Shown here piece after piece: positions 8,534 to 16,959 of a stretch of 64,000 bases of DNA. The stretch lies in assembly GCF_015352985.1 (NCBI RefSeq), contig NZ_JACYXF010000014.1:62001-126000 (forward strand), in the 5' to 3' direction. A program made the position numbers and the translations under genes. Every line of letters begins with the position of its first letter. Position 1 is the stretch's first letter. Below the pieces are notes generated by a model. The model was not told the DNA's origin. It made no database searches and worked only from the letters and a program-made list of their open reading frames with translations. The DNA comes from Noviherbaspirillum malthae (GTDB lineage: Bacteria > Pseudomonadota > Gammaproteobacteria > Burkholderiales > Burkholderiaceae_D).

Positions 8534-9511
8534 TCAGCTCTCGGTCGTGACCTTCGCATCCTTGATGACCTTGCCCCAAGTCTGCCGTTCGCTGCGGATG
8601 AATTCGGCAAATTTCTCGCGCGTGCCGCCACTGTCCTCGGCGCCATACTGGTCCAGCCTTTCCATCACATCCGGCATGGACAGCACCTTGTTGACATCGT
8701 CGTTCATGCGCTGCGCAAGCGCTGCCGGCATCTTGCCCGGTCCGACCAGTCCGTACCAGGTGCTGGCGTCGAATTCGGGGAAGCCCGCCTCGGACATCGT
8801 CTGCAGGTTGGGATAGGCCTTGCAGCGTTTCGGGCGCGTCTGTGCAAGGGCGATCACCTTGCCCGATTTGACATGGGGCGTCGCGGCCGTCATGGTGTCG
8901 AAGCTGTATTCGATCTGGTTGCCGATCAGGTCGGCCAGCAGGGGACCGGACCCCTTGTAGGGCACGTGCAGCGCATCGACGCCTGCGCGCAGCTTGAACA
9001 TTTCCAGCGTGAGGTGCTGGCTGGAGCCGATGCCCGCCGAACCGAATCCGATCTTGCCGGGATTGCGCTTGCACAGTTCAACCAGCTCCTTGACGCTGCG
9101 TACCGGCTGCGACGGATTGCAGATGAGCAGATTCGGCGTCACGCCCACCATGGCGATCGGCACGAAGTCGCGCTCGACGTTGTAGCTCAGCCTCGGCATG
9201 AGGCCGGGAGAAATGGCATGGCTGTTGACATGGGCCATCAGCAATACCGATCCGTCGCCGGGCTGCTTGGCAACGTAGTCGGCGGCGATCGTGCCCGCCG
9301 CACCCGGCTTGTTGTCGACGATGACCGGAACGCCCCACATCGTGGTCAGTTTTTGCCCGACGACCCGGGCCAGCGCATCGGTGCCGCCCCCCGGCGGAAA
9401 GCCGACGATGATCTTGACGGGCCCTGATAGAGGACCCTGGGCGCGGACAAGCGGGGATACCAGGGTAGCTGCCGTCGCAGCCGTGGCTGCAAGGAAGGTT
9501 CTGCGTTTCAT
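8534..9511 (-). CDS. Bug/TctC-family tripartite tricarboxylate transporter binding protein
   Basis: 325-residue periplasmic solute-binding protein. A Tat-like signal (MKRRTFLAATAATAATLVSP) is followed by VKIIVGFPPGGGTDALARVV, the typical Bug N-terminus, and later by DALHVPYKGSGPLLADLIG, which contributes to carboxylate binding. Such proteins present organic acids to TctAB-type permeases; no permease genes are present here, as is common for Bug proteins. Its place inside the CoA-transferase/hydratase operon suggests that it captures the acid this operon degrades. Confidence 0.9.
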   Translation of the reverse strand: MKRRTFLAATAATAATLVSPLVRAQGPLSGPVKIIVGFPPGGGTDALARVVGQKLTTMWGVPVIVDNKPGAAGTIAADYVAKQPGDGSVLLMAHVNSHAISPGLMPRLSYNVERDFVPIAMVGVTPNLLICNPSQPVRSVKELVELCKRNPGKIGFGSAGIGSSQHLTLEMFKLRAGVDALHVPYKGSGPLLADLIGNQIEYSFDTMTAATPHVKSGKVIALAQTRPKRCKAYPNLQTMSEAGFPEFDASTWYGLVGPGKMPAALAQRMNDDVNKVLSMPDVMERLDQYGAEDSGGTREKFAEFIRSERQTWGKVIKDAKVTTES

Positions 9512-9632
9512 GTGTCGCCTCTCAACATTGGATTTTTATAATGACCATGCCGCGACCGGTTGACGCTCTTCTGCGGCGTCTTCGTCTCGGCTAACGCACT
9601 GCTGATACTGCTACATCACACCCGCGCCATGC

Positions 9633-10853
9633 TTATGCCGCTTTCGCTTCGGGTATGCTGACCGACTTGGCAAGCGATTCCATCGCAGCCTGGATGCCGC
9701 CCTTGGTATGGGGCACATTGGCCAGGCCCAGTCCCATTTCCACACCGGCGATCGTTCCGCACAAGGTGAGATCGTTGAAGTCTCCAAGATGGCCGATTCG
9801 GAACACCCATCCCGAAAGCTTGCTCAAACCCTGTCCCAGCGACATGTTGAAGTTGGTGAGGATGGTCTTGCGAAGAACGTCGGCGTTGTAATGCTGGCCG
9901 TTGGCATCCTTGGGCATGACTACCGCGGTCAGGACGCCGCTGTATTCGGCCGGGTTCTGGCAGAGAATTTCAAGACCCCAAGCCCGTACTGCCTGGCGGG
10001 TTGCTTCCGCATGCCGCTGGTGTCGCTGGAATACGTTGTCCAGTCCTTCCTCGAACAGCATGTCGCAGGCTTCGGACAGGCCGTACAGCGTATTGGTCGC
10101 TGGCGTGTAGGGCCAGAAGCCGTTCTTGTTCGACTCGATGATCTCATCCCATGCCCAGAACGCGCGCGGCAGCTTCGCCTTCTTCGACGCTGCCAGGGCT
10201 TTCGCGGATACCGCATTGAAGGAGATCCCGGGCGGGAGCATCAGACCCTTCTGGGAGCCGGACACAGTGACGTCGACGCCCCATTCATCATGGCGGTAAT
10301 CGATGGAGCCCAGGGATGAAATCGTGTCGACCAGGAGCAGGGCAGGGTGGCGTGCATTGTCCAGGGCGCGGCGCACGGCGGCGATATCCGAAGTGACGCC
10401 GGTGGATGTCTCGTTATGCACCACGCAGACGGCCTTGATCTCATGACCGGTGTCTTCGGCCAGGCGGGCTTCGATCTCGGCCGCATTGACGCCGCGCCGC
10501 CAGTCTCCGCCCAGGAATTCCGGCTGCAGCGACATGCGCTCCGCCAGCCGTTTCCACAGCGTTGCGAAATGTCCGGTTTCATACATCAGCACCTTGTCCC
10601 CCGGAGACAGCGTGTTGACGAGCGCAGCCTCCCAGGCGCCGGTGCCGGAAGCGGGATAGATCACGACATGGGACTGGGTCTTGAAAACCTGCTTGATGTC
10701 GGCGAGTACCTTCTTGCCAAGCGCCTGGAATTCCGGACCGCGATGGTCGATGGTCGGGTGATCCATTGCCCTGAGGATGCGGTCAGGCACGGTACTGGGG
10801 CCCGGGATCTGAAGGAAATGGCGACCGGAAGGATGGGAGTTGAGCTTGAGCAT
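9633..10853 (-). CDS. Class V aminotransferase (serine/alanine-glyoxylate type)
   Basis: 406-residue PLP-dependent aminotransferase of the alanine/serine-glyoxylate family. The N-terminus FLQIPGPSTVPDRILRAM and HRGPEF are typical, and the PLP lysine lies in DVTVSGSQKGLMLPPGISF. Such enzymes usually move an amino group between Ser/Ala/Asp and glyoxylate or hydroxypyruvate. The ATG at 10853 has AAGGAG upstream. It is the first gene of the minus-strand operon and divergent from the GntR regulator. A motif resembling the site at the regulator's own start lies ~40-50 bp upstream of this gene. Confidence 0.88.
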   Translation of the reverse strand: MLKLNSHPSGRHFLQIPGPSTVPDRILRAMDHPTIDHRGPEFQALGKKVLADIKQVFKTQSHVVIYPASGTGAWEAALVNTLSPGDKVLMYETGHFATLWKRLAERMSLQPEFLGGDWRRGVNAAEIEARLAEDTGHEIKAVCVVHNETSTGVTSDIAAVRRALDNARHPALLLVDTISSLGSIDYRHDEWGVDVTVSGSQKGLMLPPGISFNAVSAKALAASKKAKLPRAFWAWDEIIESNKNGFWPYTPATNTLYGLSEACDMLFEEGLDNVFQRHQRHAEATRQAVRAWGLEILCQNPAEYSGVLTAVVMPKDANGQHYNADVLRKTILTNFNMSLGQGLSKLSGWVFRIGHLGDFNDLTLCGTIAGVEMGLGLANVPHTKGGIQAAMESLAKSVSIPEAKAA

Positions 10854-10890
10854 GAGGTCTCCTTGGAAGTGGTTTTTCTAACGCGTTCAG

Positions 10891-10909
10891 TTTGCATACA
10901 ATATACTAC
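10891..10909. promoter_or_regulatory. Candidate GntR operator, copy 1
   Basis: TTTGCATACAATATAC lies just upstream of the aminotransferase start. The 9-mer ATACAATAT recurs exactly at 11027-11035 in front of the GntR gene. FCD-type GntR regulators often bind GTATAC-centred palindromes, so this is a plausible operator. Confidence 0.4.
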
Positions 10910-11021
10910 ATGCCAAGCAAAGCCAAGCATTACCACGAAATCGTTTGAGGACCAGTAAATACCGCGCTTATGCAGGCGCTCACGAGCTTCATCAATAGTA
11001 AACTTTCGGCGATATCCGTTC

Positions 11022-11036
11022 TTGGTATACAATATT
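11022..11036. promoter_or_regulatory. Candidate GntR operator, copy 2, at the regulator start
   Basis: TTGGTATACAATATT contains a TTGGTATACAA near-palindrome and the same ATACAATAT as copy 1. It ends 4 bp before the regulator's ATG at 11040, where bound protein could block its own expression. Confidence 0.45.
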
Positions 11037-11039
11037 CAC

Positions 11040-11738
11040 ATGAAAGAAAATGACTTATCCAATTCCTTGCCTCCAGCCAGTCCGGTCGACCGGACTGGGC
11101 TCGCTGCCGCCGTCACGAAGAAACTCCGGGACATGATCGTTGAAGGCGTGCTCACGCCGGGCACCCGGCTCAATGAACGCCTGCTGTGCGAACGCCTGCA
11201 GGTTTCCCGCACGCCACTGCGCGAGGCATTCAAGACGCTGGGCTCGGAAGGGCTCATTGAACTGCTGCCGAACAAGGGAGCAGTCGTTGCGCAAATGTCG
11301 GCCGACGACATTCGCCAGACATTCGAAGTGATGGGCGCCCTCGAAGGCCTGTCCGGCCAGCTTGCGTGCGCGCGCATTACCGACGGCGAAGTTGCAGAGA
11401 TCAAGGCCTTGCACTTTGAAATGCTCGCCGCCCATGCGCGCCGCGACTTGCCGGCGTATTACGGTATCAACCACCAGATTCATAACCGGATCAATGCTGC
11501 CGCGGCCAATCCGGTACTGACGGCCACGTACCTGCAGATGAACGCGCGCATTCAAAGCCTGCGCTTCCGTTCCAACTTCAACCAGGACAAATGGGATACC
11601 GCCGTCAGGGAACACAGCGCGATGCTTGCAGCGCTTGAAGCCCGCGATGGCGCGCAGTTGCGCGCCTTGCTCGAACAGCACCTCCAGAACAAGCTCGAGA
11701 CCGTACTCGCCGACCTGCGCATGCAGCTCTCAGCCTGA
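11040..11738 (+). CDS. GntR-family regulator, FCD subfamily
   Basis: 232-residue transcription factor. A winged HTH occupies ~residues 15-85 (LRDMIVEGVLTPGTRLNERLLCERLQVSRTPLREAFKTL is the GntR signature region) and an all-helical FCD ligand domain follows (~90-225). The metal-binding His/Asp pattern is seen in YYGINHQIHNRINAAAANP and later VREHSAML. FCD regulators usually repress until a carboxylic-acid effector binds. The ATG at 11040 is preferred; a TTG six codons earlier lies inside the operator-like sequence and has no ribosome site. It is divergent from the aminotransferase operon and 20 bp upstream of the dehydrogenase gene, so it probably controls both. Confidence 0.88.
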   Translation: MKENDLSNSLPPASPVDRTGLAAAVTKKLRDMIVEGVLTPGTRLNERLLCERLQVSRTPLREAFKTLGSEGLIELLPNKGAVVAQMSADDIRQTFEVMGALEGLSGQLACARITDGEVAEIKALHFEMLAAHARRDLPAYYGINHQIHNRINAAAANPVLTATYLQMNARIQSLRFRSNFNQDKWDTAVREHSAMLAALEARDGAQLRALLEQHLQNKLETVLADLRMQLSA

Positions 11739-11758
11739 GACATAAGGACAACACTTCG

Positions 11759-14700
11759 ATGAATGCCTCCGTTCCATCCAACATTCTGCTCGGCGCAGAC
11801 ATGCAAAAGCTGTCCGAACGTCACGCGCTCGGCAAGCGACTACAAACGGAGACCACCGGAGAAGTGCTGTTCGACAAATTCTCGCGCGGACGCTATTCGA
11901 CGGATGCCTCGATCTATCAGGTAGAGCCGGTCGGCGTGTTCGTACCGCGCACGGAAGGCGATGTTTCCATCGCCATCGACATCGCGCGTGATGCCGGCGT
12001 CCCGATCCTCGCGCGCGGCGGCGGAACGAGCCAGTGCGGGCAGACGGTGGGGCAGGCGCTGGTCATCGACAACAGCAAGTACCTCAACGGCGTCGTGTCT
12101 TTCGACAAGGATGCAATGACCGTCACCGTCCAGCCGGGTATCGTGCTCGACCATCTCAATGCATGGCTGAAGCCGCATGGCCTCTGGTTTCCGGTGGATG
12201 TATCAACGGCGGCGCAATGCACGATCGGCGGGATGACGGGAAACAATTCCTGCGGTTCGCGCAGCCTGCACTACGGTAACATGGTGCACAACGTGCTTTC
12301 CATTGAAGCGTGGCTGTCGGACGGAACGCAGGCGCTCTTTACGGACATGACCGCAATGCTTCAGTCGGCCCCGCAGCGGGTACGGAAGCTGGCCGACAAG
12401 GTGGCTGCCATTGCATATCGGGAAAAGGAAGAAATTGCGGCGCGCTTTCCGAAGGTGATGCGGCGCGTCGGCGGCTACAACCTCGACGTCTTTCATCCCC
12501 AATCCGAACGCCCTTACACCAGCGACGGCAGCGTCAACCTGGCGCATCTGCTGGTCGGCTCGGAGGGTACGCTTGCCTACTCGCGCAGCATTACGCTGCG
12601 GCTGGCGCCGCTGCCCCGGGCCAAGGCACTCGGCATCGTCAATTTCAACAGCTTTCACAAGGCAATGGACAGCGCCCAGCACATCGTGAAGCTGGGTCCG
12701 GTGGCTGTCGAACTCGTGGACCGCACCATGATCGAGCTGGCGCGCGGCAACCCCGCCTTCCGGCCGACCATCGAGAAGGCGCTCATCGGCGCGCCCGACG
12801 CGATTCTCCTGGTCGAATTCGCCGGCGAGGACAAGGCCGAGCAGGTGCGCAAGCTCAAGAGCTTGGTTGACCTGATGAGCGATCTCGGTCTGCCCGGTTC
12901 GGTAGTGGAGATGGCCGACGACAAGGAACAGAAGGAATTGTGGGAGGTCCGCAAGGCCGGCCTGAATATCATGATGAGCCTGAAGGGCGACGGCAAGCCG
13001 GTGTCCTTCATTGAAGACTGCGCCGTACCGCTGGAGCATCTGGCGGAGTACACCGATTGCCTGACCGAAGTCTTCGCAAAGCACGGCACCCGCGGCACCT
13101 GGTATGCCCATGCGTCGGTAGGCACGCTTCATGTGCGGCCCATCCTCGACATGCGCCGCGACGGCGGCGCGAAGATGCGCGCCATTGCGGAAGAGGCCGC
13201 TTTCTTCGTGCGCAAGTACAAGGGCGCCTTCTCAGGCGAACACGGCGATGGTCTCGTGCGCAGCGAATGGGTGGATTGGCAGTTCGGCGAACGGCTCATG
13301 GGAGCGTACCGGGAAGTGAAGGATGCGTTCGATCCCGCCGGCCTGATGAACCCGGGCAAGATCGTCCGCGCCACCAAGATGGACGATGCATCGCTGTACC
13401 GGTTCAAGCCGGGCTATGCGCCGATACAGCTCGAGACCGCACTGGACTGGTCGTCATGGAATGTGCAGAACGATCCCGTGACCGAGGAGACCAGTGCTCC
13501 GGGTACGGGCGGCGACCCGGCCGGCGGCTTCGCCAAGGCAATCGAAATGTGCAATAACAACGGGCACTGCCGCAAGTTCGACGCCGGCACCATGTGCCCC
13601 AGCTATCGGGTGACCAAGGACGAGAAGCACCTGACACGGGGCCGCGCCAATACCTTGCGCCTGGCGGTCTCCGGACAGCTCGGGCCGGATGCCTTCACCT
13701 CGGAAGAGATGCATGCCACGCTGGACCTCTGCGTCAGCTGCAAGGGATGCAAGCGCGATTGCCCGACCGGCGTGGACATGGCCAAGATGAAGGCCGAGTT
13801 CCTTTATCACTACCGGAAGAAAAATGGCCTGCGCGTCAAGGACAAGCTGATTGCCTACATGCCCCGCTATGCAAAATGGGCATCCCGGCTTGCTCCGCTG
13901 TTCAACCTGCGCGATACGCTGCCCGGCGCCGCCGCCCTGAGCGAAAAGCTGCTCGGATTCAGCGCCCAGCGCCGCCTGCCGCAATGGCGTTCCGATACGT
14001 TTCTCGCTTCGGCGCGTCCATCCGCAAATACCGCGAACCTTCGGGAAGTGGTTCTCTTCGCGGACACGTTCAACAATTACTTCGAATCTGAAAATGCACG
14101 GGCTGCATTGCGCGTGCTGGAAGCCGCAGGCTACCAAGTCCATATTGCAGCGGCAAAAGACGAGGCAAGGCCGCTGTGCTGCGGGCGTACCTATCTGTCT
14201 GCGGGTCTGGTCGATGAAGCCAGGCAGGAAGCGCGACGGACCATCGAAGCATTGCTGCCATTCGTCGAGCGAGGTGTTCCGGTCATCGGACTTGAACCGT
14301 CCTGCCTGCTCACGATGCGTGATGAATTTCTTGCATACGGTTTGGGCAAGGCGGCGGAAAAGCTCGCTGCCAACGCGCTGCTCTTCGAAGAATTCCTGGC
14401 GCGGGAAGCCAAGGCCGGTGAATTGAAACTGAAGTTGAAAGCGTTGCCGCAAAAGACGGCCTTGCTGCACGGCCATTGCCATCAGAAAGCCTTCGATGCC
14501 GTCAAGCCGGTCCAGGTCGTACTAGGACTGATCCCCGATCTGGAGGTCAAGCTGATCGAGACGAGCTGCTGCGGCATGGCAGGCAGCTTCGGTTATGAAG
14601 CATCGCATTATGAAGTGTCGATGAAGATGGCCGAGCTCTCCCTTCTGCCGGCGGTGCGCGCAGCCGCACCTGACACGGTTATCGTGGCCGACGGAACGAG

Positions 14701-14800
14701 CTGCCGCCATCAGATTGCCGACGGCGCAAACCGTGAAGCACTGCATGTGGCACGCCTGCTGGAAAAGGCGCTTGATGCATCGGTGGTGAGGGACGCCTGA
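11759..14800 (+). CDS. Fused FAD / Fe-S D-2-hydroxyacid dehydrogenase (YdiJ/GlcD-GlcF-like)
   Basis: 1013-residue fusion. The N-terminal half is a PCMH-type FAD domain (RGGGTSQCGQTVG at ~90-105; GNNSCGSRSLHYGNMVHNV at ~163-180) with a GlcD-like C-terminal region (HGDGLVRSEW). The second half has a ferredoxin-like cluster region (CVSCKGCKRDCPTG) and two CCG domains (CCGRTYLSAG, CCGMAGSFG). Architecture and length match E. coli YdiJ, reported as a D-2-hydroxyglutarate dehydrogenase, and D-lactate/glycolate oxidases. It should oxidise a D-2-hydroxyacid to a 2-oxoacid and pass electrons to the quinone pool or another carrier. AAGGA precedes the ATG. It is cotranscribed with the GntR gene, so the divergent class V aminotransferase could use or supply the 2-oxoacid. 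Confidence 0.88.
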   Translation: MNASVPSNILLGADMQKLSERHALGKRLQTETTGEVLFDKFSRGRYSTDASIYQVEPVGVFVPRTEGDVSIAIDIARDAGVPILARGGGTSQCGQTVGQALVIDNSKYLNGVVSFDKDAMTVTVQPGIVLDHLNAWLKPHGLWFPVDVSTAAQCTIGGMTGNNSCGSRSLHYGNMVHNVLSIEAWLSDGTQALFTDMTAMLQSAPQRVRKLADKVAAIAYREKEEIAARFPKVMRRVGGYNLDVFHPQSERPYTSDGSVNLAHLLVGSEGTLAYSRSITLRLAPLPRAKALGIVNFNSFHKAMDSAQHIVKLGPVAVELVDRTMIELARGNPAFRPTIEKALIGAPDAILLVEFAGEDKAEQVRKLKSLVDLMSDLGLPGSVVEMADDKEQKELWEVRKAGLNIMMSLKGDGKPVSFIEDCAVPLEHLAEYTDCLTEVFAKHGTRGTWYAHASVGTLHVRPILDMRRDGGAKMRAIAEEAAFFVRKYKGAFSGEHGDGLVRSEWVDWQFGERLMGAYREVKDAFDPAGLMNPGKIVRATKMDDASLYRFKPGYAPIQLETALDWSSWNVQNDPVTEETSAPGTGGDPAGGFAKAIEMCNNNGHCRKFDAGTMCPSYRVTKDEKHLTRGRANTLRLAVSGQLGPDAFTSEEMHATLDLCVSCKGCKRDCPTGVDMAKMKAEFLYHYRKKNGLRVKDKLIAYMPRYAKWASRLAPLFNLRDTLPGAAALSEKLLGFSAQRRLPQWRSDTFLASARPSANTANLREVVLFADTFNNYFESENARAALRVLEAAGYQVHIAAAKDEARPLCCGRTYLSAGLVDEARQEARRTIEALLPFVERGVPVIGLEPSCLLTMRDEFLAYGLGKAAEKLAANALLFEEFLAREAKAGELKLKLKALPQKTALLHGHCHQKAFDAVKPVQVVLGLIPDLEVKLIETSCCGMAGSFGYEASHYEVSMKMAELSLLPAVRAAAPDTVIVADGTSCRHQIADGANREALHVARLLEKALDASVVRDA

Positions 14801-14849
14801 ACAGGCATTCCGGTCCGGCGTACAAAGTCGGCTCATGACAGACAACGGC

Positions 14850-14871
14850 GAGCCCCTGCACGCGGGGGCTC
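14850..14871 (+). terminator. Hairpin after the FAD/Fe-S dehydrogenase
   Basis: GAGCCCC/GGGGCTC stem with an 8-nt loop, 50 bp past the stop codon. It is followed by a short pyrimidine stretch rather than a T-run. Confidence 0.6.
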
Positions 14872-15485
14872 ATCTTCGGTGTCGAACCTGACCCGGTTCA
14901 ACCCAATCACATAGGCGCTTTCCGTGTCAGTCTTGCCAATCTTGTCAATACGACTATTGTCCACTGTCCGCCTGAACATCTTTTGTAATCCATAGCGACT
15001 TGGAATTCAAAGAACCCAAAGTTTTCTCCAAGTCGTGAGCGCATTTCATGGACGAATAGCGCCATTCGCAATCTGCCGAGTCCATTATTGGCACGCCCCG
15101 AGCTTGCAGCCAACCATATCCTGACCTGATGTCTTTTCAATTCAGCAAGCGTTGATTTTTCCTGGTTGCCAGCACGATAACGGCGCCTGTCGGTCAAATT
15201 CATGAAGCCTGACAAACGTCTACAATGTGCACCGCATCTTTGCACCGGCGTCGGTCGAATCTGAAGCAGGGTGAACACTTCGATACAAATCCCACCGTTC
15301 CGGACAACAACCCGATACACTGCGCTGGCAAGATTGCAACTTTTGCGGCCGTCCTTGCTGCGTCGATTGAAGGCGCATTCCCTTCAGCTTGCCTTCCTGG
15401 CAATGATGGCTGCTCCGGCAAACATTACATGACACATGCAGACCGTCGGCCCATGCCCGGCATGCCGAGGTACAAGGAATATTGA
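14872..15485. other. Intergenic region before the RND pump operon
   Basis: About 615 bp without a supported gene. Minus-strand frame 14907-15320 stays open but has no ribosome site and no recognisable domain. The mdtA ribosome site (AGGAAT) is at the right end. I saw no clear BaeR-type box or TetR palindrome that would name the pump's regulator. Confidence 0.5.
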
Positions 15486-16913
15486 ATGGATCAAAGAGTC
15501 GAACCGCCGATCCCAGAAACCGCATCAGCCACCCGCAGGCGCAAGCTGCCCATCGGAAGCATCATTGCCGTGATTGCGCTCGGCCTGCTGGGCTGGCTGG
15601 CCTGGTATCTGACGCATCCGGCAAACGACAATCCATCGGGTCCCCCGGGATCGGCCAGCCTGCCCGGACAGACCGGGCAGCCGGCACGTCGCGGTCCGCC
15701 CCCGACCACGGTCGGCGTGGCGACCGTCGAGCGGGCGGACATACCGGTTATTGCCGAGGCGCTCGGCACCGTCATGGCATCGGCGACGGCTGTTGTCCGC
15801 CCCCAGGTGTCCGGCGTGCTCAAGGAGGTCCTGTTCACCGAGGGCCAGGCAGTCCGGGCAGGCCAGCTTATGGCCGTCATCGATCCGCGCCAGTTCGAGG
15901 CGGCGCTGATGCAGGCCAGCGGCCAGCGGCAGCGCGACGAGGCTCAGCTGCAGAATGCGAAACTGCTGCTGGAACGCTACAAGACACTGCTCGAACAGGA
16001 TTCCATCGCCCGCCAGGAGGTCGATACGCAGGCGGCGCTGGTCAAGCAGCTTGAAGGAACGGTGGCCGTCGACAGGGCGGCGGAAGTGGCTGCAAAACTC
16101 AATCTCGGCTACACCAGGATCACCGCCCCGATCAGCGGCAGAGTCGGCCTGCGTGCCGTGGATGTCGGCAATCTGGTCAGCTCCGGCGACGCCAACGGCA
16201 TTGCCGATATCACCCAGGTATCGCCGATCGACGTTGAATTCTCACTGCCGCAGGATCTGGTTCCGGAGTTGCGCTCGCGGATCAATGCGAATGCGAACCT
16301 GCCCGTCACGGTGCTGGACCGCAATCGCGTGACCGAACTCGATACCGGTAAATTCCTCGCGCTCGACAACCAGGTCGATACCCAGACCGGCACGATCCGC
16401 GCCAAGGGACGTTTCGACAATAGCAAATCCATGCTGTTTCCCAGCCAGTTCGTCAATGTCCGGCTGTTGCTGCGCACGATCGAGGGCACTCTGGTAGTCC
16501 CGGTGTCGGCAGTGCGCCATGGCGGCAACGGCGACTTCGTCTATGTGCTCAATCCCGCCGAGAAAACCGTATCGCTGCGTGCTGTCAAGCGAGGGCAATC
16601 GATGGTAGACAAGGTGGAAATCGTTTCCGGCCTCAAGCCGGGCGAGCAGGTCATTACCGAAGGCGCCGACCGCCTCAGGGACGGCGCGAAAGTCAGCCTG
16701 CCGGGCGAGCGCCCGGGCGGAAGCCGCGGTCCCGGCGCGCGGCGCGGCAATGGCGAAGGCGGTGGTAACGGTGCGGCCGCAGGGCAGGGCAACCGCAGCC
16801 CGCAAGGCGGGCAAGGTCTGCAAGGCCCGGACGCCCAGGCCAGCGCGGGACAGGCTCCCGCCGCGCAGGCTGCCGGCGAGCGCCGCCGCAGGACCGAGGC
16901 GCCGAACCCATGA
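15486..16913 (+). CDS. mdtA: RND efflux periplasmic adaptor (MdtA-like)
   Basis: 475-residue membrane-fusion protein linking inner-membrane RND pumps to an outer-membrane channel. It has one N-terminal membrane anchor (residues ~22-42), then a Pro/Gly linker, the lipoyl-like half [20 protein letters not shown] at ~96-115, a helical hairpin (~125-180), the second lipoyl half [20 protein letters not shown], and beta-barrel and membrane-proximal domains. The C-terminal ~80 residues are unusually rich in Gly/Ala/Arg/Gln and probably disordered. AGGAAT precedes the ATG. It is the first gene of an mdtABC-OMF operon, 46 bp from mdtB. Confidence 0.9.
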   Translation: MDQRVEPPIPETASATRRRKLPIGSIIAVIALGLLGWLAWYLTHPANDNPSGPPGSASLPGQTGQPARRGPPPTTVGVATVERADIPVIAEALGTVMASATAVVRPQVSGVLKEVLFTEGQAVRAGQLMAVIDPRQFEAALMQASGQRQRDEAQLQNAKLLLERYKTLLEQDSIARQEVDTQAALVKQLEGTVAVDRAAEVAAKLNLGYTRITAPISGRVGLRAVDVGNLVSSGDANGIADITQVSPIDVEFSLPQDLVPELRSRINANANLPVTVLDRNRVTELDTGKFLALDNQVDTQTGTIRAKGRFDNSKSMLFPSQFVNVRLLLRTIEGTLVVPVSAVRHGGNGDFVYVLNPAEKTVSLRAVKRGQSMVDKVEIVSGLKPGEQVITEGADRLRDGAKVSLPGERPGGSRGPGARRGNGEGGGNGAAAGQGNRSPQGGQGLQGPDAQASAGQAPAAQAAGERRRRTEAPNP

Positions 16914-16959
16914 TGCAGGCATCTCGCAAGCCGCAGTATTCGCCGCCAGGGGAGATGCC

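Noticed and set aside
7643-9427. 594-codon frame antisense to the hydratase and Bug genes
   Set aside because: It runs across two well-supported genes and their junction and shows no family motif.
9633-10853. BhcA of the beta-hydroxyaspartate cycle
   Set aside because: The aldolase, dehydratase and iminosuccinate reductase genes of that cycle are not present nearby.
10661-11032. Minus-strand frame with RKFTIDEARERLHKRGI, faintly like phage-type DNA-binding proteins
   Set aside because: It starts at a TTG inside the operator-like sequence, overlaps the real aminotransferase, and the resemblance is too short; at most a decayed remnant.
11022-11040. TTG start for the GntR gene six codons upstream
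   Set aside because: No ribosome site, and it lies within the proposed operator; ATG 11040 gives the normal N-terminus.
14907-15320. 138-codon minus-strand frame in the region before mdtA
   Set aside because: No ribosome site, no domain, basic composition typical of non-coding GC-rich DNA.
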